A stretch of DNA of 55,773 nt. Source: Verrucomicrobiaceae bacterium. GTDB lineage: Bacteria; Verrucomicrobiota; Verrucomicrobiia; Verrucomicrobiales; Verrucomicrobiaceae. The notes beneath the pieces were generated by a model, which was not told the DNA's origin, searched no databases, and saw only the letters and a program-made list of their open reading frames with translations. The stretch is from positions 1 through 55,773 of the forward strand of contig JAEUHN010000048.1 of NCBI GenBank assembly GCA_016795365.1, written 5' to 3'. The position numbers and the translations under genes were made by a program. Positions 17,196-27,741 of the stretch are shown piece after piece. How positions within the stretch are numbered: the stretch's first letter is position 1; every line of letters starts with the position of its first letter.

Positions 17196-18605
17196 TCAAC
17201 GAACCACCGATGTGCCCGCAGGGTGTGGCACGGAGACTGACAACTGCCAGCGAAGGGAACCTGGCGACAGATCCTTGAGCCGCTCGAAGGGAGGCATGGG
17301 AATCGCAGCAGGATCTTTCGATTCCACACGACGCGGTGCAATGACGTAACGTTTAGGGTCTACGGTTCTCACAGCGCTGGCCAGAGCAGGCATGGTCTTC
17401 GCCGTATCGTCAAACAGCCGTCGAGGGTCCACACGCACCCACGTTTTCGTGGACCAGTAAGCACCATCGAATCGCGACTTGGGCTGGCTGCGGACATAGA
17501 TCGCATCACGATCAAACATCGTCTCCGGCACGTATCGGGCTCCGAGATCCGAGGCATAAGGAGGCTTGCCTGGGTCTGGATGGCCTTCAGTGGATTCGAG
17601 AAGATACTCAATGCCATCCACACGAGCCACGCACCAGGCATGCTGGCCCAGATCGCCATAGCGCCCGAGCACCACCCGCACGTCAAAACCCCGCGAGATC
17701 AGCCAGTCAGCAAGAAGCACCGCTGAGTCCTCACAATCTCCATGCCCCAGGCTCATGGTTTCAGGGGCCAGTTGCCAGGCATCACGCGTGGGATTGCCCG
17801 GCACGCTGTCCTTGGTGTAGGCACAGTTGTCCACCACCGCATTCCAGATCGTGTAAAGCTCATGCAGTCGGCTGCCATCAGCAGGGTAGCGTGCAGGCGG
17901 CTGATAGCCGGTGAGATACTCGTTCACGTAACGGAACTTGCCATTCTTGTCGGGTGCCAGCACACCGTAATCGAGCCCACAGCGGGGACAGTCAAGGTTG
18001 ATACCCCGCTGGCTGCGCACGGCACGGCACGCATGCTGATGCCTGCAGTGCGGACAGATGCTGAAGAAGATGTCCCGCTGCTGCTCGTTGAGCCCGGCAG
18101 GACTGAAGTTCTCCAGACGCTGCCCGGTCACCAGAATCGCCTCGTATCCGAACCGCGATGGTAGCTTCCGCGTCAGCACCCCCATGTGCTCGTTTTCGGC
18201 TTCAATGGTGGACGCAAATGACAAAAATTGCTCCGGAAGCTGCTGGAGACTTGGCGCATGAGCGCTGCCCACACGCACCTGGAAATATCGCGGCTGCTGG
18301 TTCTGCAGCAGCGTCACAAAAGAGTCGAGATCATCAGCACTGATGCTCTCGGAGAAATTGCGCATCCACTTCTCCAGTTCGACATCCACCTTCATCAGCG
18401 GATGTTTGGCGGAGGTGCGCTGGAAGTTGATCCTGTCCACAAGATCAATCTCAAATTGATCGATCGAATATAGCGGATCAGAACCGGTGAGGCTTTTCTC
18501 CGCCCACAGTCGGAAGTCACTGATGACATGCGGCTTGGATGAAAGGAGCCAGGCGGCGGCCAAGCCTCCGATCAGCACCAAACAAAGCATGAATCCACCG
18601 CGCAT
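17196..18605 (-). CDS. Transglutaminase-like cysteine peptidase (C93-like) with internal zinc ribbon
   Basis: A 469-residue protein anchored by one N-terminal hydrophobic segment (residues 5-23). The catalytic Cys lies in LGHGDCEDSAVLLADWL and the His in GQHAWCVARV, followed by an acidic residue, the transglutaminase-like order seen in bacterial BTLCP/C93 proteins. In the middle, CPHCRHQH...CPRCG forms a likely zinc ribbon, which is unusual for this family. The substrate is unknown. The start at 18605 (MRGGFMLCLVLIGG) was chosen because the longer frame adds 77 residues without conserved features and crosses an AT-rich promoter-like stretch. Confidence 0.7.
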   Translation of the reverse strand: MRGGFMLCLVLIGGLAAAWLLSSKPHVISDFRLWAEKSLTGSDPLYSIDQFEIDLVDRINFQRTSAKHPLMKVDVELEKWMRNFSESISADDLDSFVTLLQNQQPRYFQVRVGSAHAPSLQQLPEQFLSFASTIEAENEHMGVLTRKLPSRFGYEAILVTGQRLENFSPAGLNEQQRDIFFSICPHCRHQHACRAVRSQRGINLDCPRCGLDYGVLAPDKNGKFRYVNEYLTGYQPPARYPADGSRLHELYTIWNAVVDNCAYTKDSVPGNPTRDAWQLAPETMSLGHGDCEDSAVLLADWLISRGFDVRVVLGRYGDLGQHAWCVARVDGIEYLLESTEGHPDPGKPPYASDLGARYVPETMFDRDAIYVRSQPKSRFDGAYWSTKTWVRVDPRRLFDDTAKTMPALASAVRTVDPKRYVIAPRRVESKDPAAIPMPPFERLKDLSPGSLRWQLSVSVPHPAGTSVVR

Positions 18606-18612
18606 TGTTGAA

Positions 18613-18640
18613 ATAATATATTTTATATAAATACTAGCAA
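18613..18640 (-). promoter_or_regulatory. Candidate promoter of the transglutaminase-like gene
   Basis: On the minus strand TTGCTA (-35, plus positions 18635-18640) and TATTAT (-10, 18613-18618) are 16 bp apart in a strikingly AT-rich stretch just upstream of the chosen start at 18605. If transcription starts where expected, the mRNA would be nearly leaderless. Inferred from consensus only. Confidence 0.4.
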
Positions 18641-18908
18641 GCTGATTCCAGGGTTTAGCCCGGGTAAAAGAAGTGTGTTCTCTGGAACACTTAACTCCCT
18701 TCCTGAGGATAATGCGCCTACCAGCAGCCTCGTGATCCATCACTTCCAGGCCAAGCTGCTCGCAAGCTCTGTCAGACTGGTAACCGACACCAAGCCCGAT
18801 CCCACGATGTTGGAAGAAACGAAGGGTGAGTGCCACAAGTGACGAGTCCCGGTGAGCCCAGCACCGAAGCGCGCGACTATAAGCTGACGCGCAAATACAT
18901 CGGCGGCT
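18641..18908. other. Intergenic stretch without a recognised gene
   Basis: This stretch lies between the LysR gene and the transglutaminase-like gene. I see no conserved domain in any frame. A short plus-strand frame from about 18834 to 18920 reads like coding sequence but has no recognisable family and ends by overlapping the LysR stop. It may hold a decayed gene end. Confidence 0.3.
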
Positions 18909-19880
18909 TCATTTTTTGAAGGCTGCGGCAACAGCTTCACGAAAAGCGCGAACGTGGGGTAACTCATGTCGTCCTTTGCGCTGCACGATGAAGACTTCTT
19001 CGTGACCGAAGAGAGTCGAGACATCGCGCTGCGTCAGCTCGCATTCGCCAGGCCCTGGCCTGGGGAGCCTTGTGTCCGCAGCGCTAGTGCAAATGGTGAC
19101 GCCAAGGCGAATGGCGACGTAGTCCAGCAACAGCGCTCGGTTGGTTGCGGTGGTGGTAACGTTCATGCGGTGAGCGAGGCCAGCCTTCTCAAACACCTGT
19201 CGAATTTGCCGATGTGAGCTGGACGTGTCACTCGCAAGCACGAGGGGGCTTTTAACGATCTCTATCAGGCTTAGTCGCTTGGCTTGCGCCAGCGAGTGAT
19301 CTACCGGGCTGATGAGATGAAACGGATATCGGGCAAGCAACCACAGGTGATGCTGCGGCATCGGCGGGTCATCGCATGCAATGCCGATGACGCCAATGTC
19401 CGCGCCGCCGCCTTCCAACAATTCCCGAGCAGCGTAGGAAGGCAGATCAATGATGGTGAGCCGGACCTCGGGATACTTGCGACGAAAGGCGGCCACAGGC
19501 TTGCGCAAAGCACCGTGTAGCATGGAAGATGGTGCCACAATGCGGAGGGTGCGCGGCGAGTGCCTTTGCCGGTCGGCAAATACGGCCTTCAATGATTCAA
19601 AGCCCTCGACGAGTGGCGAGGCGATTTCGACCAGGAGTGCCCCATCTTCCGTCAGCTCGAGTTGTGATCCACTTGCGATCACGAGTGGCACCCCAAACTC
19701 GTCTTCCAATGCCCGCACCTGCTGCCACACACTTGGCACGGCCAGTCCCATCGCGGCCGCCGTGGCGGCAAAGCTGCGATGCCGTGAAAGCTCCACGAGA
19801 GCACGTATCTGACGAAAGCGGACTTCTTTGAAGTAGCGGCGCGGCAGACCTTTGGCGGTGGCGACGGGTTTCTTGGTCAT
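18909..19880 (-). CDS. LysR-family transcriptional regulator
   Basis: A 323-residue regulator. The N-terminal winged helix-turn-helix lies in residues 20-80 (FRQIRALVELSRHRSFAATAAAMGLAVPSVWQQVRALEDEFG), followed by a linker and a periplasmic-binding-protein-like effector domain (TLRIVAPSSMLHGALRKPVAAFRRKYPEVRLTI...). It is divergent from a Tat-exported Gfo/Idh/MocA gene, with an 81-bp intergenic region carrying a palindrome, the usual arrangement for a LysR regulator controlling its neighbour and itself. The effector is not predictable. The leader on its own strand (CTACCTA before ATG) has no Shine-Dalgarno sequence. Confidence 0.92.
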   Translation of the reverse strand: MTKKPVATAKGLPRRYFKEVRFRQIRALVELSRHRSFAATAAAMGLAVPSVWQQVRALEDEFGVPLVIASGSQLELTEDGALLVEIASPLVEGFESLKAVFADRQRHSPRTLRIVAPSSMLHGALRKPVAAFRRKYPEVRLTIIDLPSYAARELLEGGGADIGVIGIACDDPPMPQHHLWLLARYPFHLISPVDHSLAQAKRLSLIEIVKSPLVLASDTSSSHRQIRQVFEKAGLAHRMNVTTTATNRALLLDYVAIRLGVTICTSAADTRLPRPGPGECELTQRDVSTLFGHEEVFIVQRKGRHELPHVRAFREAVAAAFKK

Positions 19881-19893
19881 TAGGTAGAAACGA

Positions 19894-19916
19894 ATGCAAA
19901 TTAGGATGATTTACAT
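19894..19916. promoter_or_regulatory. Palindromic operator between LysR and Gfo/Idh/MocA genes
   Basis: ATGCAAAT (19894-19901) and ATTTACAT (19909-19916) form an inverted repeat with one mismatch around a 7-bp spacer. The 23-bp, AT-rich, interrupted dyad in the divergent intergenic region is the size expected for a LysR recognition site. Binding is inferred from position and symmetry. Confidence 0.55.
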
Positions 19917-19961
19917 TTTTGTCGGCAATGTCCGGCAGCCGCCACCGATAGGTATGACCCT

Positions 19962-21191
19962 ATGAAGTCACCTTGCACCGCTCTCTCCCGCCGTCGTCTG
20001 CTCGCCTCCGCGGGTTTGCTATCGTTTGCCCGAGCCCTTAGCGCACAGAATGCGGGCGATGCCGTCGCCAAGCCCGCGCACTCCGGTCCGGTCATCCGGA
20101 TTGGCAACATAGGCTGTGGCGGTCGCGGCACTTTCGTTTCGGACATCATCAAGGAGAACCCTGGATTCAAGCTCGTGGCCGCTGCGGATTACTTCGAGGA
20201 TCGCGTCAACAAATTCGGGGAGGGGCATGGCATCGCGGCGGACATGAGGTTCACTGGGCTCGACGGCTACAAGAAGATGCTGGAGCATGTGGATGCCATT
20301 GCCATTCACAGCCCACCCTATTTTCACGTTCAGCAAGCGGTGGACGCCGTGGCTGCGGGGAAGCATGTGCTGATCGCCAAGCCAGTGGCCATCGATGTCG
20401 CGGGTTGTGAAATCATCCGCCAGCTCGCGAAAGATGCTGCAGCGAAGGGGATTTGCGTGATAGCAGATGTGCAATGCCGTGGTGACCGGTTTTTCCAAGA
20501 AGGCATCCAACGCATTCACGATGGAGCCATTGGCGACCTCATGTTCGGCGAGTGCCACTACGAGGCGGACCTCATTCCTTTGCAAAGCCAGGAGGACAAC
20601 TCGCCCGAAGGACGATTGAAGAACTGGATCCGGCATCGCGACCTCGCTGGCGACATCATCACGGAACAGAACATTCACGCGCTCGACATCGTCAGCTGGG
20701 CCTTCGGTCGTCCGAGGCGCGCCAGCGGCATCTGCGGTCGTGGCGCTCGCCCGGATGACGTGGGTGACGTGTCCGATCACTACGCAATGCTGTTCGAGTT
20801 TGAGAAGGGTGCGATCACCTTCGCCTCACGTCAATACACCGCCTGGGGTTCGCCGTTTATGTGTGACAATCGCTTCGTCGGCAACAAGGCGATGTTCACC
20901 AGCAAATTCGGTGGCCGCGTGATGGTTCGTGGCAACAGGGACGCCTACTGGCCCGGCGGTGAATCAAAGGAACTCTATCGCAGCGGCAGCGTAAACAATG
21001 TGGAAGCCTTTCGCTCCGCGATCGCGGCCAAGGACCCGGCGAGCAATCCGACCATCGAAGGCGCGGTGGAGACGGCTTTGTTCACCCTGTTCGGCGAGCA
21101 CGCCGCAAAGGCAGGTCATGCCGTGACCTGGGAAGAGTTCATCCGCGATGCGAAGGCGGTGCATCCAGATTTGGACGGATTGAAGGCGTGA
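19962..21191 (+). CDS. Tat-exported Gfo/Idh/MocA-family oxidoreductase
   Basis: A 409-residue protein with a twin-arginine signal (LSRRRLLASAGLL, residues 8-20), cleaved near ALSAQ. The NAD(P)-binding Rossmann motif is IRIGNIGCGGRGTFVSD. The family motif in the second strand region is KHVLIAKPVAIDV, equivalent to the EKP segment, though Glu is replaced by Ala (AKP), and ITEQNIHALDIVSWAFG is the usual C-terminal-domain segment. Such exported proteins are very common in this phylum and act on unknown sugar derivatives. Divergent from a LysR gene, which probably regulates it. The change at the EKP motif may affect the substrate site but also occurs in exported members. Confidence 0.88.
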   Translation: MKSPCTALSRRRLLASAGLLSFARALSAQNAGDAVAKPAHSGPVIRIGNIGCGGRGTFVSDIIKENPGFKLVAAADYFEDRVNKFGEGHGIAADMRFTGLDGYKKMLEHVDAIAIHSPPYFHVQQAVDAVAAGKHVLIAKPVAIDVAGCEIIRQLAKDAAAKGICVIADVQCRGDRFFQEGIQRIHDGAIGDLMFGECHYEADLIPLQSQEDNSPEGRLKNWIRHRDLAGDIITEQNIHALDIVSWAFGRPRRASGICGRGARPDDVGDVSDHYAMLFEFEKGAITFASRQYTAWGSPFMCDNRFVGNKAMFTSKFGGRVMVRGNRDAYWPGGESKELYRSGSVNNVEAFRSAIAAKDPASNPTIEGAVETALFTLFGEHAAKAGHAVTWEEFIRDAKAVHPDLDGLKA

Positions 21192-21200
21192 TCACCTGAC

Positions 21201-21335
21201 TCATTGCGCAGTCACTTTCTCGACGAAAGCTGCCCGACTGTTGATCTTCTTCGTTCCGTCACGATCTCTCCCTTTGACCAACCAGTCGATGTGGTGGATC
21301 CAGGTCCCGTCGCCAAACCGCATACCGCTGGGCAT
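21201..21335 (-). pseudogene. Possible C-terminal remnant of an unidentified protein
   Basis: Forty-four codons read MPSGMRFGDGTWIHHIDWLVKGRDRDGT...AFVEKVTAQ and then stop, with two in-frame stops just upstream. The composition looks like real protein rather than random sequence, but I cannot name the family. It is convergent with the Gfo/Idh/MocA gene, 9 bp away. Probably the end of a gene that has been deleted. Confidence 0.3.
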
Positions 21336-22046
21336 CCGGACATCACTTCATCATAAGCGCGTAGACACTACGCGTTTGCGAGGAAGGAAGTCCCGAAGTC
21401 GAACACGATTTACATTCCAAACACCAACAAGCTCGGCCACGCGCATGTTGCGCGATCGCCGATCCGTGATTTTAGAGGCATGGAACAAGCCGTTGTTCTT
21501 GACGCAGGTATCTGCAAAACTTTGCCAACAAAGGCTTCGGTTCAGGAACCATTAAAGACGAAAGATCTTTGAGCGGTCTCTAACTCGTCATTCGAAGACC
21601 GCGAACTAGTCCTCGTCCTTTTCATTGATGCCTATGGGACACCCGTTCGCTCAAGGGCAAAGGCTGCGAGACGCAAACCTAAATGCAAAGTGAGCATCCA
21701 TTGCTCCGCCTCACACGCATGAAGCTCTGAAACACTCATCGCCTTGATCGTAGGAATCGAGTGGCTTGGGTCGGGCCTCTCTCAATCAATAGTAAAGTCA
21801 ATATGCCGGACAAATTTCCAATAACTTGGAAATTGCAGTTGCCAACATACCGCATGTGCATCCTATTAACCGCACATCCTTCATATTGGATTCGTCCTTT
21901 GAAACGGACGCCCGTTCACATCAATCACCTTCGCATTGGCACCTGCACGGTTACCCAAGGACAGGCATGACAACCTCGTGCAGTCTTCCTCATCATCCAG
22001 GATCGATGCTAATACGATCACCTAATTCTCCGTTGTTTACCCACTC
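21336..22046. other. Gene-free, lower-G+C stretch
   Basis: About 710 bp with visibly lower G+C than its surroundings and no recognisable gene. A plus-strand frame of about 70 codons (21355-21571, with TIYIPNTNKLGHAHV) is open but has no start codon or known domain. The last 60 bp lead into the threonine dehydrogenase gene and are G-poor like other leaders here. Confidence 0.4.
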
Positions 22047-23075
<1,029 letters not shown>

Positions 23076-23133
23076 TCCAACACACGAGCAGATCCCCGTT
23101 TGCTTTCATCATCCCCCGCCCCCTCCTCATCCT

Positions 23134-24900
23134 GTGAAGCGCCACCTATTGCCCTTTCTTTTCGCCTCCGCCATCGCCGCGCAAGTCCCGCCGCGCGTGC
23201 TCATTGAGCAATACGTTGCAGATGTCAGCTTGCTCCGCCGCCATTGGGCCATCACGGGTGACACAACGAAGTCCCTGGATCGTGAACAACTGATGATGCA
23301 GAGCTGGCTCCAGAAGCTGAGCGAATTAGAATTCGCCAAACTCACTCCGACGGATCAGACCGATTACGTGTTGATGCGCAATGATCTCGAAGGTTCTCTC
23401 CGGCACCTGAGTGACCGCCATGACGACATGCGGGAGCTGGCCCCTTGGCTGCCATTTCGTTCGATCATTGATGGACTCACGGAGCAGCGGGTGCTGGGGA
23501 CACCATTGAATCTCGAGAAGGCTGCCAGTGCGCTAGCACCACTCGCGAGGTGTGTGACCGATCTCCAGACCAAACTCAAGGCGGCCAAAGAGAAAAAGCC
23601 CGATGCGAAGGCGACATCATCGAAACCCACTGATGCTACGAAGAAGGATACTACCATCGCCTTGCCCACAGCGCACCAAGCCCAGCGGGCGGCGGAGACG
23701 GCTGACGCATTGCGCGAGTCCCTCAAAACATGGTATGGCAACTACAATGGTTTTTTGCCTGACTTCTCATGGTGGATGAAACAGCCCCACGAAGAGTCGC
23801 AGAAGGCACTGGAAGGCTATGCAAAATACCTGCGCGAAGAGGTTGCCGGAATCAAAGACAAGGATGATGCGCCTCTGTTGGGCAAGGCCCTGGGCGCCAG
23901 CCGTTTGCACGAGCAGCTTGTCCACGAATTCATTCCATACTCGCCGGATGAGCTAATTGGCATCGCTGAGCGAGAGTTCGCTTGGTGCGAGACGCAGATG
24001 AAGAAAGCCGCACAGGAGATGAAGGTGGGCGATGATTGGAAGAGAGCGCTACTTCGCGTGAAATTGCAGTATGTGCGCCCGGGTGAGCAGGAAACTTTTG
24101 TCCGCGCCGAGGGCAAGCGGGCCATGGAGTTCGTGACGAAGCATGATCTCGTCACCGTGCCCGCGAATTGTGCCGAGTGGTGGGGCACGACAATGCTCAG
24201 CCCGCAGGCCCAGAAGCAGATCCCCTATGCCGCGTATGGTGGTCATGACGTCCTCGTGGCCTATGCGAACGAGGCGATGAAGCACGAGGACAAGATGATG
24301 TCCATGCGCGGAAACAACCGCCCTTTCATGCGCAACGTCGTGCCTCATGAACTCATCCCCGGCCATCACCTCCAGCGCTTCATGGCCGAGCGTCATCTAC
24401 CGTATCGAGGCGGGTTCAGCACACCGTTTTATGTCGAAGGCTGGTCTCTTTATTGGGAGATGCGTCTTTGGGACCTCGGGTATCAAACTACGCCTGAGGA
24501 CCGAATCGGGGCTCTGTTCTGGCGAATGCACCGCTGTGCCCGCATCATTGTGACGCTGAAATTTCATCTCGGTCAGGTGAAACCTGCCGAGATGGTGCAG
24601 TTCCTAATCGACCGTGTCGGACATGAGAAGTTTGGCGCCACCAGCGAGGTGCGCCGCTTCATCAAGGGCGACTACTCGCCGCTGTATCAATGCGGCTACA
24701 TGCTTGGCGGATTGCAGCTCATGGCTTTGCATCGCGAAATGGTTGGGAGCGGCAAAATGACCGAGAAGCAGTTCCACGATGCCATTCTGCACCTTGGCCC
24801 GATTCCCATCGAACTTGTCCGCGCCAGCCTCACGAACCAGCCACTGACACCCGATTTCAAGACAAGTTGGGAGTTTGATAAAGCCATCTCACGTCAGTGA
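23134..24900 (+). CDS. Secreted DUF885 peptidase-like protein
   Basis: A 588-residue protein with an N-terminal signal peptide (MKRHLLPFLFASAIAAQ) starting from GTG. The family motif HELIPGHH lies at residues 405-412, with VEGWSLYWEMRLWDLG soon after. This is the DUF885 pattern, which resembles a zinc metallopeptidase active site with the two His and Glu separated by an unusual spacing. The role is probably peptide hydrolysis in the periplasm, but that is not proven. The lysine/alanine-rich insert around residues 145-180 looks like a flexible linker. The leader is a pyrimidine-rich run (CCCCCTCCTCATCCT before GTG) with no Shine-Dalgarno sequence. Confidence 0.82.
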   Translation: MKRHLLPFLFASAIAAQVPPRVLIEQYVADVSLLRRHWAITGDTTKSLDREQLMMQSWLQKLSELEFAKLTPTDQTDYVLMRNDLEGSLRHLSDRHDDMRELAPWLPFRSIIDGLTEQRVLGTPLNLEKAASALAPLARCVTDLQTKLKAAKEKKPDAKATSSKPTDATKKDTTIALPTAHQAQRAAETADALRESLKTWYGNYNGFLPDFSWWMKQPHEESQKALEGYAKYLREEVAGIKDKDDAPLLGKALGASRLHEQLVHEFIPYSPDELIGIAEREFAWCETQMKKAAQEMKVGDDWKRALLRVKLQYVRPGEQETFVRAEGKRAMEFVTKHDLVTVPANCAEWWGTTMLSPQAQKQIPYAAYGGHDVLVAYANEAMKHEDKMMSMRGNNRPFMRNVVPHELIPGHHLQRFMAERHLPYRGGFSTPFYVEGWSLYWEMRLWDLGYQTTPEDRIGALFWRMHRCARIIVTLKFHLGQVKPAEMVQFLIDRVGHEKFGATSEVRRFIKGDYSPLYQCGYMLGGLQLMALHREMVGSGKMTEKQFHDAILHLGPIPIELVRASLTNQPLTPDFKTSWEFDKAISRQ

Positions 24901-25099
24901 AGTGCTGACATGAGTTTTGCTCTTTTCCAAGTCTAATGGTGAGCGCGATAGGCGGACGGATGGGGAATTGAGCGCCAAGGGAAAGGTGCAAGTTTTGGTG
25001 GAGTGATCTGGAACAGGGCCTTCAGCAACCTTCCGCGAGCTTGTCACTCACAACCCGGCAAAATTTTCCAGCAAACTTCTGTCGTTTCAGCAGTTCTCC

Positions 25100-26848
25100 A
25101 TGCACACCACCATGCGCTTCCTCCTCATCCTCTCTGCTCTCTACCCTCTGCTATCCGCTTTTTCGGCGCAGCCGCTGAATGTGCTCTTCATCGCGGTCGA
25201 TGATTTGCGCACGGACATTGGTTGCTACGGCGTGAAGCATGCGAAGACGCCAAACATTGACCGTCTGGCGGCGCGTGGCATCGTTTTCGACAAAGCCTAC
25301 TGCGCACAGGCAGTGTGCAGTCCGTCGCGCACGGCGATTTTGACGGGGTTGCGGCCGGACACGACGAAGGTTTGGGATCTGAACACACATTTCCGTGATG
25401 CGCAGCCGGATTGCGTGACGCTGCCGCAGCATTTCCGTCAAAACGGCTATCACACCTCGGCGCTGGGCAAGATCGAGCATCATGGTTTTGAAGATGGCCC
25501 GTCGTGGAGCGAGCCGCGGTGGTTTCCGAGCGGCGAGATGGTCAGCGTGGATGAGAAGGACTGGACGAAGCACACGGTGACGAAGTTTGACGGCGTGCCG
25601 AGCGAGTTTGCGAATCCGCTCGAAGACGTCGCGAAGCGCAAAGGCGGCAAAGCGGGCAAAAAAGGCCCTTCTTTTGAGGTGAGCCCGAAAAGCGACGACG
25701 AGCTGCCTGATGGCGCGGTGGCCGGCGAGGCCGTGAAACGGCTCGCGGCGCTCAAAGCGGCAGGGAAGCCGTTTTTCTTCGGCGTGGGCTTTGTGAAGCC
25801 GCATCTGCCCTTCGTCGCGCCGAAGAAGTATTGGGACATGCATGATGCGGAGACTATTCCCGGCCCTGCTTTCGAGAAGTATCCGGAAGGCACGCCTGAT
25901 TTCGTCGGTCACACGAATGGCGAGCTGCATGCCTACCCCGGCGTGCTAGCGGGAAATCCCCTCCCCGCCGATTTCGCGAAGACGCTACGACACGGCTACA
26001 ACTCCTGCATCAGCTACACCGATGCGCAGATCGGTCGCGTGCTCGATGCGCTCGACAAAGAAGGGCTCGCCGACAACACGGTCATCGTTTTGTGGGGCGA
26101 TCACGGCTGGCAGCTCGGCGAGCACGGTCTGTGGCACAAGCACACGAACTTCGAGGTCGCCGCGCGTTCGCCGCTGCTCATCGCGTTGCCAAAAAGCAGC
26201 ACCGCAGGCAAACACTGCGCCGCACCGGTCGAGTTCGTCGATGTGTATCCGACGCTCGCCGATGTGTGCAGCCTCAAAGTGCCGCAGGGCCTCGCGGGCA
26301 TGAGTTTGAAGCCCTACCTCGAAAATCCCGACGCGCCGATGCAGAAGCCCGCGATCAGCATTTATCCCCGCTCGTCAAAGGACCACGGCGGCAGCCTCAT
26401 GGGCTACAGCATCCGCACCGAGCAATGGCGCTGCACTTTCTGGCGCAAGCGCAACGCTGCCGACATCGGCTTCACCGAGCTCTACGACGAGCAAAACGAT
26501 CCGAACGAGACCGTGAATCTCGCCACAAAGCCCGAGCACGCCGCCTTGATCGAGTCGCTGAAAAAGCACCTGCCGCCCGTGGGTAGTGATTTTGCGCCGA
26601 AGAAGAGCGGCAAGGTCGCCAAGAACGTCGGTGCCGCCAAAAGCAAAGCCTACGACCCCAACGAGCCCCGCGACAAACGCTACGATCGCCTCTACCCCGG
26701 CAAACCGAAGCTCACCGAAGCCGAATACCTCGCCGGCCAAGGCGGCGACAAAGCCGAGGCCAAAGCCCGCTTCGTGAAGCTGGATGGCGACAAAGATGGC
26801 TTCGTCACGCGTGAGGAGTTCATCAGCAGTGGGAAGAAGACGAAGTAG
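25100..26848 (+). CDS. Secreted sulfatase (iduronate-2-sulfatase-like) with C-terminal EF-hand
   Basis: A 582-residue exported sulfatase that should remove sulfate esters from glycans. The metal-site start NVLFIAVDDLRTDIGCYG is followed by the formylglycine signature CSPSRTA with Cys at residue 73. Later features are WGDHGWQLGEHGLWHKHTNFE and the subdomain that starts at PAISIYPRS, as in iduronate-2-sulfatase-like enzymes. The last 20 residues hold an EF-hand loop (DGDKDGFVTREEF), an unusual addition that suggests calcium binding or a surface/matrix role. The Cys-type signature needs a formylglycine-generating enzyme, not present here. An ATG four codons later is an alternative start. Confidence 0.92.
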   Translation: MHTTMRFLLILSALYPLLSAFSAQPLNVLFIAVDDLRTDIGCYGVKHAKTPNIDRLAARGIVFDKAYCAQAVCSPSRTAILTGLRPDTTKVWDLNTHFRDAQPDCVTLPQHFRQNGYHTSALGKIEHHGFEDGPSWSEPRWFPSGEMVSVDEKDWTKHTVTKFDGVPSEFANPLEDVAKRKGGKAGKKGPSFEVSPKSDDELPDGAVAGEAVKRLAALKAAGKPFFFGVGFVKPHLPFVAPKKYWDMHDAETIPGPAFEKYPEGTPDFVGHTNGELHAYPGVLAGNPLPADFAKTLRHGYNSCISYTDAQIGRVLDALDKEGLADNTVIVLWGDHGWQLGEHGLWHKHTNFEVAARSPLLIALPKSSTAGKHCAAPVEFVDVYPTLADVCSLKVPQGLAGMSLKPYLENPDAPMQKPAISIYPRSSKDHGGSLMGYSIRTEQWRCTFWRKRNAADIGFTELYDEQNDPNETVNLATKPEHAALIESLKKHLPPVGSDFAPKKSGKVAKNVGAAKSKAYDPNEPRDKRYDRLYPGKPKLTEAEYLAGQGGDKAEAKARFVKLDGDKDGFVTREEFISSGKKTK

Positions 26849-26890
26849 CTTCGTGACAGGTGGGGGCTAGTTCCACGTTAGCCAAGTGCC

Positions 26891-27721
26891 ATGCGCTATT
26901 TGCTTTCCCTGTTGGTTGCCGTTTCCACCTTCGCCGCCGAGCCGTTGGTGACGAGGGATGTGTTTTACACGAAGTCGAAGGACAAGCTGCAATCGCTCGA
27001 CGTTTATTCGCCGCATCAAGGTGATCAGCATCCGGTCATCGTGTGGATTCACGGCGGTGGCTGGACCAAGGGAGACAAGGCTGTGCTCCAAAAGAAACCG
27101 CAAGCCCTGGTGGAGAAGGGTTACGTGTTGGTATCGATCAACTATCGGCTCGTGCCTACGGTGACGCTGAAGGACCTGATGGGCGACATTGCCAAGAGCA
27201 TTCGATGGGTTCGCGATCATGCCAAGGAGCATCGTGGCGATCCAGACCGCATCGTGATCATGGGCCACTCGGCTGGGGCGCATCTCGCCGCGCTCCTTTG
27301 CACCGATGATCGCTACCTGAAGGCTGCGGGTGTCCCAATGAATTGCCTCAAGGGCTGCGTGCCACTCGATGTATCCGCCTACGACATCCCCAAGCGTCTC
27401 AAAGACGGAGGTGACACACCAGCGACGAGCTACACGAATGTCTTTGGCACCACGGAGGCTGAGCAGCAGGAGTTCTCGCCGGTTTACTTTGTGGCCAAGG
27501 GTAAAGCCATCCCGCCCTTCCTCCTGCTGCACGTTGCTTCGCGTGAATCGACCAAAACTCAAGCTCACTGGCTCGCGTCGAAGCTGCACGAGATCGGAGT
27601 CGCTGCACGCGTGGTCGCTGCGGAGGGCAAAACGCACGGCACGATCAGCACCGAACTCGGCGGCGCTGATGATCCGCTGACGCTCGAACTTTGGAAGTTC
27701 CTTAGCGAAGTCACTTCGTGA
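26891..27721 (+). CDS. Alpha/beta hydrolase (carboxylesterase-like, HGGG type)
   Basis: A 276-residue exported hydrolase (signal peptide 1-17) in the esterase/lipase BD-FAE-like group. The oxyanion-hole motif is WIHGGGW (around residue 55), the nucleophile elbow GHSAG (around 128) and the catalytic His lies in the late KTHGTIST segment. It follows a sulfatase by 42 bp on the same strand, consistent with a small polysaccharide-degradation operon in which the esterase removes acetyl groups. That link is inferred from context. A similar but EF-hand-bearing esterase is at 39685-40734. It converges on the M48 protease gene. Confidence 0.85.
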   Translation: MRYLLSLLVAVSTFAAEPLVTRDVFYTKSKDKLQSLDVYSPHQGDQHPVIVWIHGGGWTKGDKAVLQKKPQALVEKGYVLVSINYRLVPTVTLKDLMGDIAKSIRWVRDHAKEHRGDPDRIVIMGHSAGAHLAALLCTDDRYLKAAGVPMNCLKGCVPLDVSAYDIPKRLKDGGDTPATSYTNVFGTTEAEQQEFSPVYFVAKGKAIPPFLLLHVASRESTKTQAHWLASKLHEIGVAARVVAAEGKTHGTISTELGGADDPLTLELWKFLSEVTS

Positions 27722-27741
27722 TGATCAATCTCCACAACCGC

